64,000 bases of DNA from Pontibacter actiniarum (GTDB lineage Bacteria > Bacteroidota > Bacteroidia > Cytophagales > Hymenobacteraceae), in NCBI RefSeq assembly GCF_003585765.1, contig NZ_CP021235.1:1922001-1986000 (forward strand), written 5' to 3'. This document shows, in pieces, positions 35,265 through 44,148 of the stretch (position 1 is the first letter of the stretch; every line of letters starts with the position of its first letter). A model generated the notes under the pieces. It was not told where the DNA came from. It did no database searches and was given only the letters and a program-made list of their open reading frames with translations. The position numbers and the translations under genes were made by a program.

Positions 35265-37964
35265 GTGCGCCACCTCCTGACCCTCGTTCTGCTACTCACC
35301 GGCCTGCAAAGCATGGCGCAAACCAAAGTGGTTGGGATAGTACAGGACCAGGAGCACAAGCCGCTGCCGTTCGCCAATGTACTTCTGCCGGAGCTGCAGG
35401 CAGGGGTCTCAGCAGATGAGAACGGGAAGTTCAGCTATACGTTTGCAGCCCCCGCCCCTGCTAGTGTTACGCTGTCTGTTTCTTATGTAGGCAAGCATAA
35501 GCTGGAGCGCACCGTTCCGCTGCAACCGGGGAAGGTGCATGAAGTGGCCCTGACACTGCAAGACAATAACCTGTACCTAAACGAGGTGGAGATAAACGCC
35601 AAACAGGTGCATACCACCAACTCCAACTCCTCAATTGTGATTGAGCAGGCGGCTATTGAGCAGATTCAGCCCTACAGTCTCTCCGATATACTTTTGAACC
35701 TGCTGCCGGGGCAAACTATCCTTAACCCGGACCTGCAGTCTGCTAAAACGATAAACCTGCGCACGGTGGCCACCGATTCTTATGCCCAGAACAGCCAGTT
35801 CGGGACGGCAATTATACTGGACGGAGAGGCGCTTTCGAACAACACCAACCTACAGGCCAGCGGAAACGGGTTTGGCCTGAGCAACGAGTTTACAGCCGGT
35901 AATTACGGCACCAGCGACTTTACCTTCAGCTCCGTGGACCTGCGCCAGATACCGGCCAACAACATCGAGAAAATAGAAGTGATACAGGGGGTGCCTTCTG
36001 CCAGGTATGGCGATTTGACCGACGGAGCAATCCTGATTGACCGCAAAGCAGGCGTATCGCCGTGGAGCATCACGGCCCGCATCCAGGACGGCACCAACAA
36101 TTTCGGCCTGAACAAAGGCTTCAAACTCGGCCCGAAACTCGGCTCCCTGAACACCTCCCTGGATTACCTGGACTCTTCCCCCAGCACCACCAACAAGCAG
36201 AAATCATACAAGCGCCTCTCCACCGGTCTGCTCTGGTCTACTTACCTGGATAAAAGCAGGAAGGTCAGCAGCCATCTGAGCGTGGACTATGCCACCAGCT
36301 TTGACACCTACAACGTAGACTCGGAGAAAGACAACGAGGTGGTAAAAAGCGATAACAGCCAATGGCGCCTCAACTACAGAGGCTTCTGGAAACTATCGCT
36401 GCCAGTGCTGGACAATTTGAGTTACAGCGCCGCTTACAGCCTTAGCAATCAATATTCTTACGAGTCGGTTTACCGGAATGCAGGCGTGCAGCCCATGTCT
36501 ATCAGCACAGTGGCAGGCGTGGCCCAAGGCATTTTCACCTACCCGAACTACCAGGCCGAAACCGAAGTATACGGCAAGCCGCAACGCCTGAGCTTTAGCC
36601 TGAACGGGCACAAAAAAGTGATGACAGGGGCTGTGCAGCACCAGCTTTCCTTCGGCGGCAACTACAGCCATGAGAGCAACCGCGGCCAGGGTTACGAGGT
36701 TGACCCTTTCTCGCCAAGGTGGAAAACAGGCAGCTCCAGGGGGCAGAGCCGCGACTACGCTTTTGAGCAGGTGCCCGCGCTTGCTAACATGGGCTTCTAT
36801 CTGGAAGATATGTTCACGACCCAGGTTAGCGGCAAAAAGCTGATCACCTCGGCAGGTATACGCCTGGATGAGCAGTTTCAGAAGTGGTCGGTTTCGCCGC
36901 GCATCAGCTCGTCGCTGGAGCTCAGCGAGCGTACCACTTTGAAAGCGGCCTTTGGCCTAGCCACCAAGTCGCCGGGCCTGATCCACCTGCAGCCCAAGCC
37001 GGTGTACTTCGATTACCAGCTGCTGAACTACTACCCCAACAAGTATAAAGAGAACCTGGTGCTGTACTATACCGAGGTTGTTACACCAGACAACAGCCAG
37101 CTAAAAGCCATGCGCAGCCAAACCATGGAGCTGGGCATTACGCACCAGAAACCCTTGTACGATATTTCGCTGACCGCTTTTAGAAAGCAGGTGCGCAGGG
37201 GCTTTAGCCAGGCATCCAACTTATACCTTGTAAACGTGCCGGAGTATACCATCACCGAAACACGCCCGGACCAGCAGCCGCTTTACGCCCCTACCGGAAA
37301 TTATTCCCGCGACTTCGGCATCTACAAGAGCTACAGCAACGATCTACACACCGATAACTACGGCCTGGAGCTGTACATCAGCACTATTAAGTTTGCCGCC
37401 ATCCAAACATCATTTAACCTGAGCTCTACACTGTACTACTCCCGGTTTTACCGAAACACCCCGGTAATGTATGCTCCCGAAAAGGAGCATTTTGACAAAG
37501 AGGCTGTGGTAGGCATATTCCTGAACCCGCTGACAGAGGGACTGGAAGCCATCTCCACCCTCTCTACCAACCACCACATCTCTAAACTGGGGCTGCTGGT
37601 AAATTTCCGGGCGCAGTTCTTCTGGGACGAATGGAAAAAGAATAGTCCCGCCTCTGTTTACCCAATTGCCTATATCAACCAGCAAGGATCTTACGTCGCC
37701 ATACCTGAGGGTGAGCGCGATAGCCAGACCTTTGCCCATCTTGTAGAGGATGAAAAAAGACGCACCAGCACGTTTCAGCAGTTTGTGTACAGCAACTATC
37801 ACCTCAAGCTCAGCAAGGAGATACATAACCTGGTACGGCTATCTTTCTACGCCAACAACTTCCTGAACCACAGGCCGGAGGTGTATGATGATGGCGACAA
37901 CAATTACGAGCAACTCAACCAGTCTCCGGCCTTTGGGATGGAGCTACGACTAACCATTAAATAA
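35265..37964 (+). CDS. TonB-dependent outer membrane receptor
   Basis: An 899-aa receptor starting at GTG; an in-frame TAA is three codons upstream and the next Met would lose the signal peptide (ending QSMAQ). The CarboxypepD_reg-like domain (about 22-105) precedes the plug (about 115-250; IEKIEVIQGVPSARYGDLTDGAILI). A large β-barrel of aromatic-ended strands follows. It takes up a large or metal-bound substrate driven by TonB. Downstream genes (7 bp gap) for a DUF4876 lipoprotein, a DUF6850 barrel and a di-haem peroxidase suggest an iron/haem or copper link; the substrate is not deducible. Confidence 0.93.
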   Translation: MRHLLTLVLLLTGLQSMAQTKVVGIVQDQEHKPLPFANVLLPELQAGVSADENGKFSYTFAAPAPASVTLSVSYVGKHKLERTVPLQPGKVHEVALTLQDNNLYLNEVEINAKQVHTTNSNSSIVIEQAAIEQIQPYSLSDILLNLLPGQTILNPDLQSAKTINLRTVATDSYAQNSQFGTAIILDGEALSNNTNLQASGNGFGLSNEFTAGNYGTSDFTFSSVDLRQIPANNIEKIEVIQGVPSARYGDLTDGAILIDRKAGVSPWSITARIQDGTNNFGLNKGFKLGPKLGSLNTSLDYLDSSPSTTNKQKSYKRLSTGLLWSTYLDKSRKVSSHLSVDYATSFDTYNVDSEKDNEVVKSDNSQWRLNYRGFWKLSLPVLDNLSYSAAYSLSNQYSYESVYRNAGVQPMSISTVAGVAQGIFTYPNYQAETEVYGKPQRLSFSLNGHKKVMTGAVQHQLSFGGNYSHESNRGQGYEVDPFSPRWKTGSSRGQSRDYAFEQVPALANMGFYLEDMFTTQVSGKKLITSAGIRLDEQFQKWSVSPRISSSLELSERTTLKAAFGLATKSPGLIHLQPKPVYFDYQLLNYYPNKYKENLVLYYTEVVTPDNSQLKAMRSQTMELGITHQKPLYDISLTAFRKQVRRGFSQASNLYLVNVPEYTITETRPDQQPLYAPTGNYSRDFGIYKSYSNDLHTDNYGLELYISTIKFAAIQTSFNLSSTLYYSRFYRNTPVMYAPEKEHFDKEAVVGIFLNPLTEGLEAISTLSTNHHISKLGLLVNFRAQFFWDEWKKNSPASVYPIAYINQQGSYVAIPEGERDSQTFAHLVEDEKRRTSTFQQFVYSNYHLKLSKEIHNLVRLSFYANNFLNHRPEVYDDGDNNYEQLNQSPAFGMELRLTIK

Positions 37965-37971
37965 TAAAACT

Positions 37972-39273
37972 ATGCTTAAACTTCGACACTACTTATTCCT
38001 GCTACTACTGGCGGCAATGGCCACTGCCTGCAGCGATGACAATGACCCCACGGTGCAACCCGTTGACTTTGCAGTAACTGTAAAGTATAGCGACGCTTAC
38101 GGAAACGCCACAGCACCGAACGTGACTGTAAAAGCCACCAATGTAGACAACCAACTGAGCACGGAGGTAAAGACAAACCAAATAGGCGTGGCTAATTTTG
38201 TGGGCCTGCCGGTAGGGGTGTATGACCTCACCGCCACCATTACCTACACACCCGAGCAATTTCAAGAGTTTGCCGGCAACACCGTAGGCAGTGAGGTCGT
38301 GTTTAACTCCTCCCTGACAAAGCAGTTGATCAACTCCGCATCGCAGAAGCAGTTTGAGCTGGAGCTGGCCTCTGCCCGTGTAGGAGACCTGGTGATCAAG
38401 CAAATTTACTACGCCGGCTCTCACCGTACCGATGGCGCTGTGTTCCGCGACCAGTTCATTGAGATTCACAACAATTCCGATGAGGTGATCTACGCGGATG
38501 GCCTGTACTTTGCCCAGCTTTACGGCAGCACCTCAACCAGTATTTCTAACCCTATACCTTCTTACCTGCAGGAAAACGGACAGTATGACTGGAGCAAGTC
38601 TCCGGGTATGCCACAAGGCATCAATGCCAACCGCGACTACGTGTACACCAAAACCGTGTACCAGATTCCGGGCTCCGGCAGCCAGTACCCTATTGAACCG
38701 GGTGCCAGCATCGTGATTGCACAGAACGCCCTCAACCACAAGGCGCCTTACCAGGACCAGGAGGGCAACGTAGTAGCTCCGCGTGACCCTGGCCTGACAG
38801 TTGACCTGAGTGGTGCCGACTTTGAAGCCTTCTACAACAAGGGCTTTGACTCTGACCTAGATAACCCTGCCGTGCCGGACCTGATCGTGCACCAGCCTAT
38901 GGGTAATGATATGATTCTGGATGTGATTGGTCGGGATGCCTATGCTATTTTCAGAACAGAAGATCCAGTGAGCAGCTGGCCCAGCTTTCCTACGCCAGAC
39001 AAACCAACCTCTGCCAATGTATACTTCCAGGTTCCGGTGGCAGATTTGATCGATGGCGTGGAAACGCAGGCCAGCCCGCAGCAGCTTCGCCCCAAAAAGC
39101 TGAGTAATGCCGTGGATGCCGGTTATACTTATGTGCCGCTCGGCATCTACTCTTCGCAGTCGGTGATGCGTGAGGTGGCCAGAACCTTTAACGGCCGCTA
39201 CATTTTAAAAGACACTAACAACTCCACCAACGACTTTAAAGTGATGGAGCGCGCCAGCCCGCGCGGATATTAA
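37972..39273 (+). CDS. DUF4876 lipoprotein
   Basis: A 433-aa lipoprotein with lipobox AAMATAC (Cys20). Residues 30-130 form an Ig-like or CarboxypepD-type domain (VTVKATNVDNQL, GLPVGVYDLTATI). The rest matches DUF4876 as I know it: LVIKQIYYAGSHRTDGAVFRDQFIEIHNNSD and later VPVADLIDGVET. It is likely surface exposed or periplasm facing and may hand a ligand to the TonB receptor, as SusD-like proteins do, though it has no SusD motif. The stop TAA shares a base with the next start codon (TAATG). Confidence 0.85.
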   Translation: MLKLRHYLFLLLLAAMATACSDDNDPTVQPVDFAVTVKYSDAYGNATAPNVTVKATNVDNQLSTEVKTNQIGVANFVGLPVGVYDLTATITYTPEQFQEFAGNTVGSEVVFNSSLTKQLINSASQKQFELELASARVGDLVIKQIYYAGSHRTDGAVFRDQFIEIHNNSDEVIYADGLYFAQLYGSTSTSISNPIPSYLQENGQYDWSKSPGMPQGINANRDYVYTKTVYQIPGSGSQYPIEPGASIVIAQNALNHKAPYQDQEGNVVAPRDPGLTVDLSGADFEAFYNKGFDSDLDNPAVPDLIVHQPMGNDMILDVIGRDAYAIFRTEDPVSSWPSFPTPDKPTSANVYFQVPVADLIDGVETQASPQQLRPKKLSNAVDAGYTYVPLGIYSSQSVMREVARTFNGRYILKDTNNSTNDFKVMERASPRGY

Positions 39274-40796
39274 TGAAACGTAGTTTTATACTTATACTTG
39301 CTTGCTGGAGCGTGCGCGTTGTTGCAGGTCCGGGCACTGCCGCAGCGCAGCGCCCGGATTCTGTGCAGGCGCCTACGCTCTTCTCCTTTTACCAGCAGCT
39401 CTACAGCGCTTATGAGCATACAGCTGGGCAGGTGCTGTTTCACCCCTCCGACAAGTATGGCTTTAGCAGTGCAGGCTTCTCCGCCACCGACGGCGACTGG
39501 CGCACTTACCAGATGCCAGCCAGCAGCAACACCTACCACATTACCTCTAAAGGAGCCTACACGCTGAAAAAAGTTAAACTCAGCGGCGCCTTTGCGTACA
39601 AGCGCCGCCTGGAGGATAGTGTGGGCTGGATGCTGAAACCGGACCACCACGACACCAGCCCCTATTACCTGGCCAGCAAAAAGCCCGGAAACTGGGATGC
39701 GCACACGTATGAGTTGAAAGGCGCAGCAAGTATACCCGTGGCTGGTGTTGTATTCGCAACGGCAGGCGCAGCACTTACCATGGGCAACTACGGCCGGTTT
39801 AACGATCCTCGCCCCGAGATCAGCCGCTACAGGTTAAAGTTCAGTGGGGGCCTGGGCCTTCAGTTTGAGGAGTGGGCGGTGGTGCTGTCAGGCATTTACG
39901 GGTATGGAGATGAACGCAATAGTATAGGCTACGCCAACAAGATGAACAACACCATTGGCCGCCCCGACTATGTGAGCCACGACATAATGGGCTATGGCTA
40001 TTACCGCACCACCGGCACAGCTCTCAGGCTCCAGGAAGACCAGCACACGAAAGGCGCTGCGCTGGTGCTACAGGTTTCAAGTTTTAACCTGAGCTACAGC
40101 CTGGAGCAGGCGGTTAGAAAGTATAGCCGTCGCACAAAAGACAGCAATGAAGCTATCGTTGCTGTTCCGATAGCAGATGTGACGCAAGACCGCCACGCAC
40201 TCCGGGCAAATTATAGTTGGGAATCAGAAAAGCTAAGCCACCTGCTGGACATGGCACTTACCTACGAGCAGACTTCGGACTTCAACAAGGTGATCATCAA
40301 CGGGAATAACTACCGGGGCACAGCATTTTCGGTAACACCTGCCTACCACGCCCGCTTCAACGATTGGGAGTATAGCCTCAGTTCGAACCTCACCCGCGAC
40401 ACCCGCAAAGACGGAACCGCTGCCGTAGACTACGCAATCCAAACTGCTGCCGTGGCTGCCGGAGGGGGCAAGCTATTTCACCTAGGCAACAACCTGCTAA
40501 AACTAAACCTGCAGGCAGCCTACCGTACCGACATGGGCTCTGAACTCAACATCGGCACGCAGTACAACACCTTTATGAAAGGGGTGATACTGCCTGACTT
40601 CGCCTACTACAGCGCTGAGCAGCTGAGGTATACTTCCTCGCTAGGATTTGGGCTGAAAGTGCAGGAGGTGGTGCTGATGCCATACTTTGACTATAGCCTG
40701 GTTCAACCACTCCAGACCAGCACCAACCCTTATGCTGATTTTAACCCTGCCCACAGCAGAAGCACCTACACCTTTGGCCTAAATATTCACATGTAA
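39273..40796 (+). CDS. DUF6850 outer membrane barrel protein
   Basis: A 507-aa protein with a signal peptide (1-26, ending AAAQ). It has a run of alternating aromatic/polar strands (GAFAYKRRLEDSVGWML, SGGLGLQFEEWAVVLSGIYG, ending STYTFGLNIHM with a terminal hydrophobic strand). This is a β-barrel outline and consistent with DUF6850. Both gene boundaries are TAATG overlaps, so translation is coupled with the DUF4876 gene and the peroxidase gene. Its role is unknown; an outer-membrane partner of the receptor is likely. Confidence 0.78.
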   Translation: MKRSFILILACWSVRVVAGPGTAAAQRPDSVQAPTLFSFYQQLYSAYEHTAGQVLFHPSDKYGFSSAGFSATDGDWRTYQMPASSNTYHITSKGAYTLKKVKLSGAFAYKRRLEDSVGWMLKPDHHDTSPYYLASKKPGNWDAHTYELKGAASIPVAGVVFATAGAALTMGNYGRFNDPRPEISRYRLKFSGGLGLQFEEWAVVLSGIYGYGDERNSIGYANKMNNTIGRPDYVSHDIMGYGYYRTTGTALRLQEDQHTKGAALVLQVSSFNLSYSLEQAVRKYSRRTKDSNEAIVAVPIADVTQDRHALRANYSWESEKLSHLLDMALTYEQTSDFNKVIINGNNYRGTAFSVTPAYHARFNDWEYSLSSNLTRDTRKDGTAAVDYAIQTAAVAAGGGKLFHLGNNLLKLNLQAAYRTDMGSELNIGTQYNTFMKGVILPDFAYYSAEQLRYTSSLGFGLKVQEVVLMPYFDYSLVQPLQTSTNPYADFNPAHSRSTYTFGLNIHM

Positions 40797-41929
40797 TGAC
40801 GAGCAAAAAGCTACTTCTATACCTATCCGTTGCGATCTTTTTTACCTCCACCGCCTGGCAACTAAAACCAACACCCGGCAAAGCGTACTTTCAGGAGTTG
40901 CGTAACCTATATAGCAAGCCCACCAGCGAGTGGCCATCCCCAAACATAGATCCGGGCGTACAGTGGCGCGAATTAGGCACAGTGCCTGCCTCCCCTGTTG
41001 CCTCAGACTCCACGCTGCGCCCCCTCATCGAGCTGGGTAAGGTGCTGTTTTTTGATCCGCGCCTCTCCGGCTCTAACCAGGTTTCCTGCTCCAGCTGCCA
41101 CGACCCGGAGCTGAACTGGTCTGATGGGCGCTCGGTACCCGTGGGCCACGACCACCAGCGTGGCACCCGCAACACCCCTACCCTCCTGAACGTGTGGGCA
41201 CAGCAAAGCCTGTTCTGGGATGGCCGTGCCGCCAGCCTCGAAGACCAGGCACTCTCCCCTATTGAGAACCCTGTAGAAATGCACCAGGATTTGAAGCTGC
41301 TGCCCAGGGAGCTGAACAAAATCAAAGGCTACCGTACCAAGTTCAGGGAAGTTTACGGCCGCCCCTACATCAAAAAAGAAGAGATACTGCAGGCGTTAAG
41401 CACCTTTCAGAAGAGCATCACCAGCCGCCGCAGCAGGTTCGATTTATTTTTGGAGGGGCGCCAGAACGCGCTGGATGACGAGGCGCTTTGGGGGCTGCAC
41501 CTTTTCCGCACCAAAGCCCGCTGCATTAACTGCCACAACGGCCCATTATTTACCGATAACCAGTTTCACAACCTGGGCCTCACCTACTACGGCCGCAAGT
41601 ATGAAGACCTGGGCCGTTACGCGCAGACTAAAAACCCGGAGGATGTAGGCAAGTTTAAAACCCCGGGCCTGCGCGACGTGATGCGCACCCGCCCCTGGAT
41701 GCACAACGGCCTGTTTGATAGTATGGAGGGCGTACTGAACATGTACAGCGCAGGCATGCCGCAGCCAAAACCGAAAGAGGGGCAGGAAAACGATCCGCTG
41801 TTTCCAAAAACATCGCCCATCATTCAGCAGCTGGACCTGAGCGCGGAGGAGAAGCAGGCGGTTATTGCTTTCCTGGAATCTATCTCTACGGTTTCGTACC
41901 GCATCAGTAGGCCAGAGTTGCCGCAGTAG
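40796..41929 (+). CDS. Di-haem cytochrome c peroxidase (CCP/MauG family)
   Basis: A 377-aa periplasmic enzyme with a hydrophobic N-terminal segment. Two haem c sites: CSSCH at C98-C101-H102 and CINCH at C243-C246-H247. It also has the family blocks LGKVLFFDPRLSGSNQVSC, RNTPTLLN, DGRAASLEDQALSPIENPVEM and FKTPGLRDVMRTRPWMHNG. It should reduce H2O2 or act on a protein or metal substrate. It is the last gene of the four-gene operon and is followed by a terminator. Similar peroxidases sit beside TonB receptors for iron or copper; the link here is positional. Confidence 0.92.
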   Translation: MTSKKLLLYLSVAIFFTSTAWQLKPTPGKAYFQELRNLYSKPTSEWPSPNIDPGVQWRELGTVPASPVASDSTLRPLIELGKVLFFDPRLSGSNQVSCSSCHDPELNWSDGRSVPVGHDHQRGTRNTPTLLNVWAQQSLFWDGRAASLEDQALSPIENPVEMHQDLKLLPRELNKIKGYRTKFREVYGRPYIKKEEILQALSTFQKSITSRRSRFDLFLEGRQNALDDEALWGLHLFRTKARCINCHNGPLFTDNQFHNLGLTYYGRKYEDLGRYAQTKNPEDVGKFKTPGLRDVMRTRPWMHNGLFDSMEGVLNMYSAGMPQPKPKEGQENDPLFPKTSPIIQQLDLSAEEKQAVIAFLESISTVSYRISRPELPQ

Positions 41930-42441
41930 CCGGGCTTTTATCTGAACTGGAGGTCATTTGCTTTAGGCAATCTTAGAAAACTTGCTTCAGCCTCACAGCT
42001 AAGCCCTCGACCTTAGCCGTTCATACTTTAAACACACAGCTACAATAAACCTAGCAGGCTCCTTTACCTATGCATGTACCGAAGAGGGCACCCTTGATCT
42101 GGCAAGGGTGCCCTATTATTTTGCCTGTGCTCCGGCTTTTACGTTTGCGCCCTACAACAGCTCCAGTTGCGGGGCCACCAGGTCCAGCGGAGGAGGTTTG
42201 CGGCTTTTGCAGGCTGTTACCTTCGTTTTTTTAGAAAACCGGGCCCCCACATCTTAACAGGAGCAGTTATTTCACCTCACCCTAAAAAAGCGCCCGCTTT
42301 GCCGCAGCAGGCTAGACAGCTACTGTACAGCACCTTGAACAGCATCATCATTTTAAACTATATAAGTATAAAAAGTATCTATTTTTCTTATAAAGATGTT
42401 TCCGCCACTTTTGTAGGGTTAAATAACTATACAAACCAATT
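41930..42441. other. Intergenic region (512 bp)
   Basis: It contains the operon terminator and, near its end, a weak promoter-like pair before the catalase (TTTT at 42382-42385, CACTTTTG at 42406-42413, 20 bp apart). I see no gene. Confidence 0.55.
42085..42122 (+). terminator. Terminator of the TonB-peroxidase operon
   Basis: An 11-bp stem (AGGGCACCCTT, 42085-42095 with 42104-42114) with an 8-nt loop and a TATTATTTT tail. Confidence 0.8.
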
Positions 42442-43968
42442 ATGCTAAGAAAAACGCTACTCTTACTAAGCCTTCTGGCTTGTGGGCAACTCTCTTTTGC
42501 ACAGCAGAAGACGCTTACCACAAACACCGGTGCTCCTGTAGGAAACAACCAAAGCTCTAAGACAGCCGGCGAAAACGGGCCTGTTTTGCTGGAAGACGTT
42601 CACCTGATTGAAAAACTGGCCACATTTGACCGCGAGCGCATCCCGGAGCGTGTGGTGCATGCACGCGGTGTAGGCGCCCACGGGGAGTTCGAAAGCTACG
42701 GTGACTTCTCTCAGTATACCAAGGCTTCTTTGTTCAATGCCAAAGGCAAAAAAACACCTGTTTTCACCCGTATCTCTACGGTAGTGCACGAGCAGGGCTC
42801 ACCGGAAACCCTGCGTGACCCACGTGGCTTTGCCGTGAAATTCTACACCGACCAGGGCAACTACGACTTAGTAGGTAACAACATGCCGGTATTCTTTATC
42901 CGCGATGCCATCAAGTTCCCGGATATGGTACACGCCTTCAAACCGTCTCCGGTATATAACAGGCAAGACCAGAACCGCGTGTTCGACTTCTTCTCTAATG
43001 TGCCGGAGGCCACCAACATGTTTACCTACCTGTACCAGGACCTGGGTACGCCAGCTAACCTGCGCCAGATAGACGGTTTTGGGGTGCACGCCTTTAAATG
43101 GGTGAATGCAAAAGGCGAAGTAACCTATGTGAAGTATAAGTGGACATCGCTGCAAGGCGTGAAGAGCTTCTCTGCTGAGGAAGCTGCGCAGATGCAGGCT
43201 AAAAACCACTCGCACGCCACGGCAGACCTGTACGAGAACATCAACAAAGGTAACTTTCCTTCTTGGGAGCTGTCTGTACAGCTGCTAAAGCCAGAGGACC
43301 TGGACAAGTTTGATTTCAACCCGCTGGACCCAACCAAGATCTGGCCTGAGTCAATCGCGCCAAGTATGGCTGTCGGTAAAATGACGCTGAACAGAGTGCC
43401 GGACAACTTCTTCGAAACAGTAGAGCAGGCTGCTTTTGCCCCGGCCACCCTGGTGCCAGGCATTGAGCCGTCTGAAGACAAACTGCTGCAGGGCCGCGTG
43501 TTCTCTTACATGGATACGCAGCGCTACCGCCTGGGTGGCAACTTCCAGCGCATACCTGTAAACGCCCCGCTTGTAGAGGTTAACAACTTCAACCAGAACG
43601 GTGCGTCGAGCAACCGTGCCACCAAATCTGATGTGAACTACCAGCCGAGCATGGCGCAGCCAACGTTTGTGGACGACAGCCAATACAACTACTCTACCCG
43701 CAAAATTGATGCGGAAACCATGCAGCGCGTTATCAGCAAGCAGGACAACTTTAAGCAGGCTGGAGACCTGTACCGCTCTCTATCTAAAACTGAAAAAGAG
43801 CACCTGATCAGCAACCTGGCCGGTGACCTGGGCCAGGTAAAGAACAAGGATGTGGTAAACAAAATGGTGAGCTACTTCTACCAGGCTGATGCTGATTACG
43901 GCAACCGCCTGATCAAAGCCCTGAAGCTGAACAAAAACGATGTAGTAGCTTTGATAGCATCAAAGTAA
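42442..43968 (+). CDS. Exported monofunctional haem catalase
   Basis: A 508-aa clade-3-like catalase with a signal peptide (1-20, ending LSFAQ), so it works in the periplasm. The active His is H73 in RVVHARGVGAHG, the distal Asn is in LVGNNMPVFFIRDA, and the haem-ligand Tyr is in VFSYMDTQRYRLG. The conserved opening FDRERIPERVVHARG is intact. It detoxifies H2O2, probably with the neighbouring peroxidase. The gene is followed after 32 bp by a structured RNA and then hemA, which makes the haem both enzymes need. Confidence 0.95.
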   Translation: MLRKTLLLLSLLACGQLSFAQQKTLTTNTGAPVGNNQSSKTAGENGPVLLEDVHLIEKLATFDRERIPERVVHARGVGAHGEFESYGDFSQYTKASLFNAKGKKTPVFTRISTVVHEQGSPETLRDPRGFAVKFYTDQGNYDLVGNNMPVFFIRDAIKFPDMVHAFKPSPVYNRQDQNRVFDFFSNVPEATNMFTYLYQDLGTPANLRQIDGFGVHAFKWVNAKGEVTYVKYKWTSLQGVKSFSAEEAAQMQAKNHSHATADLYENINKGNFPSWELSVQLLKPEDLDKFDFNPLDPTKIWPESIAPSMAVGKMTLNRVPDNFFETVEQAAFAPATLVPGIEPSEDKLLQGRVFSYMDTQRYRLGGNFQRIPVNAPLVEVNNFNQNGASSNRATKSDVNYQPSMAQPTFVDDSQYNYSTRKIDAETMQRVISKQDNFKQAGDLYRSLSKTEKEHLISNLAGDLGQVKNKDVVNKMVSYFYQADADYGNRLIKALKLNKNDVVALIASK

Positions 43969-44000
43969 GCTTTCCTGCTTAGTTAAGTTAAAACACTGTA

Positions 44001-44080
44001 AAAACCCGTCCCTGGCTACTCTGAAAGGAGGTTTCTGCCAATGGGAACACTTCCGCACAGAGAGCTTGGGGATGGGTTTT
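44001..44080 (+). ncRNA. Candidate structured leader RNA before hemA
   Basis: A 13-bp helix (44001-44013 with 44068-44080, including one G-U and one U-G) encloses a second helix G15-C16-U17, C19-G23 with C58-G65 (one bulged A at 44018). An inner helix pairs GGAGG with CUUCC, and GUUUC pairs with GGAAC. The design is a rod-like, nested RNA lying 69 nt before the hemA start. No match to a riboswitch I know (cobalamin, SAM, THF, SRP checked by eye). An in-frame ATG at 44041 inside it is unlikely to be the gene start. Confidence 0.6.
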
Positions 44081-44148
44081 CTAAAGCTCTTACAGTACCT
44101 GCTTCCTTTAAAACGCCCGGCAGTACATCATCCAACACATACTCTACC

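Noticed and set aside
44001..44080. Structured RNA as SRP RNA or a cobalamin riboswitch
   Set aside because: The SRP core (GGAAGCAG-type loop) and the B12 box are missing; I left it as an unknown candidate.
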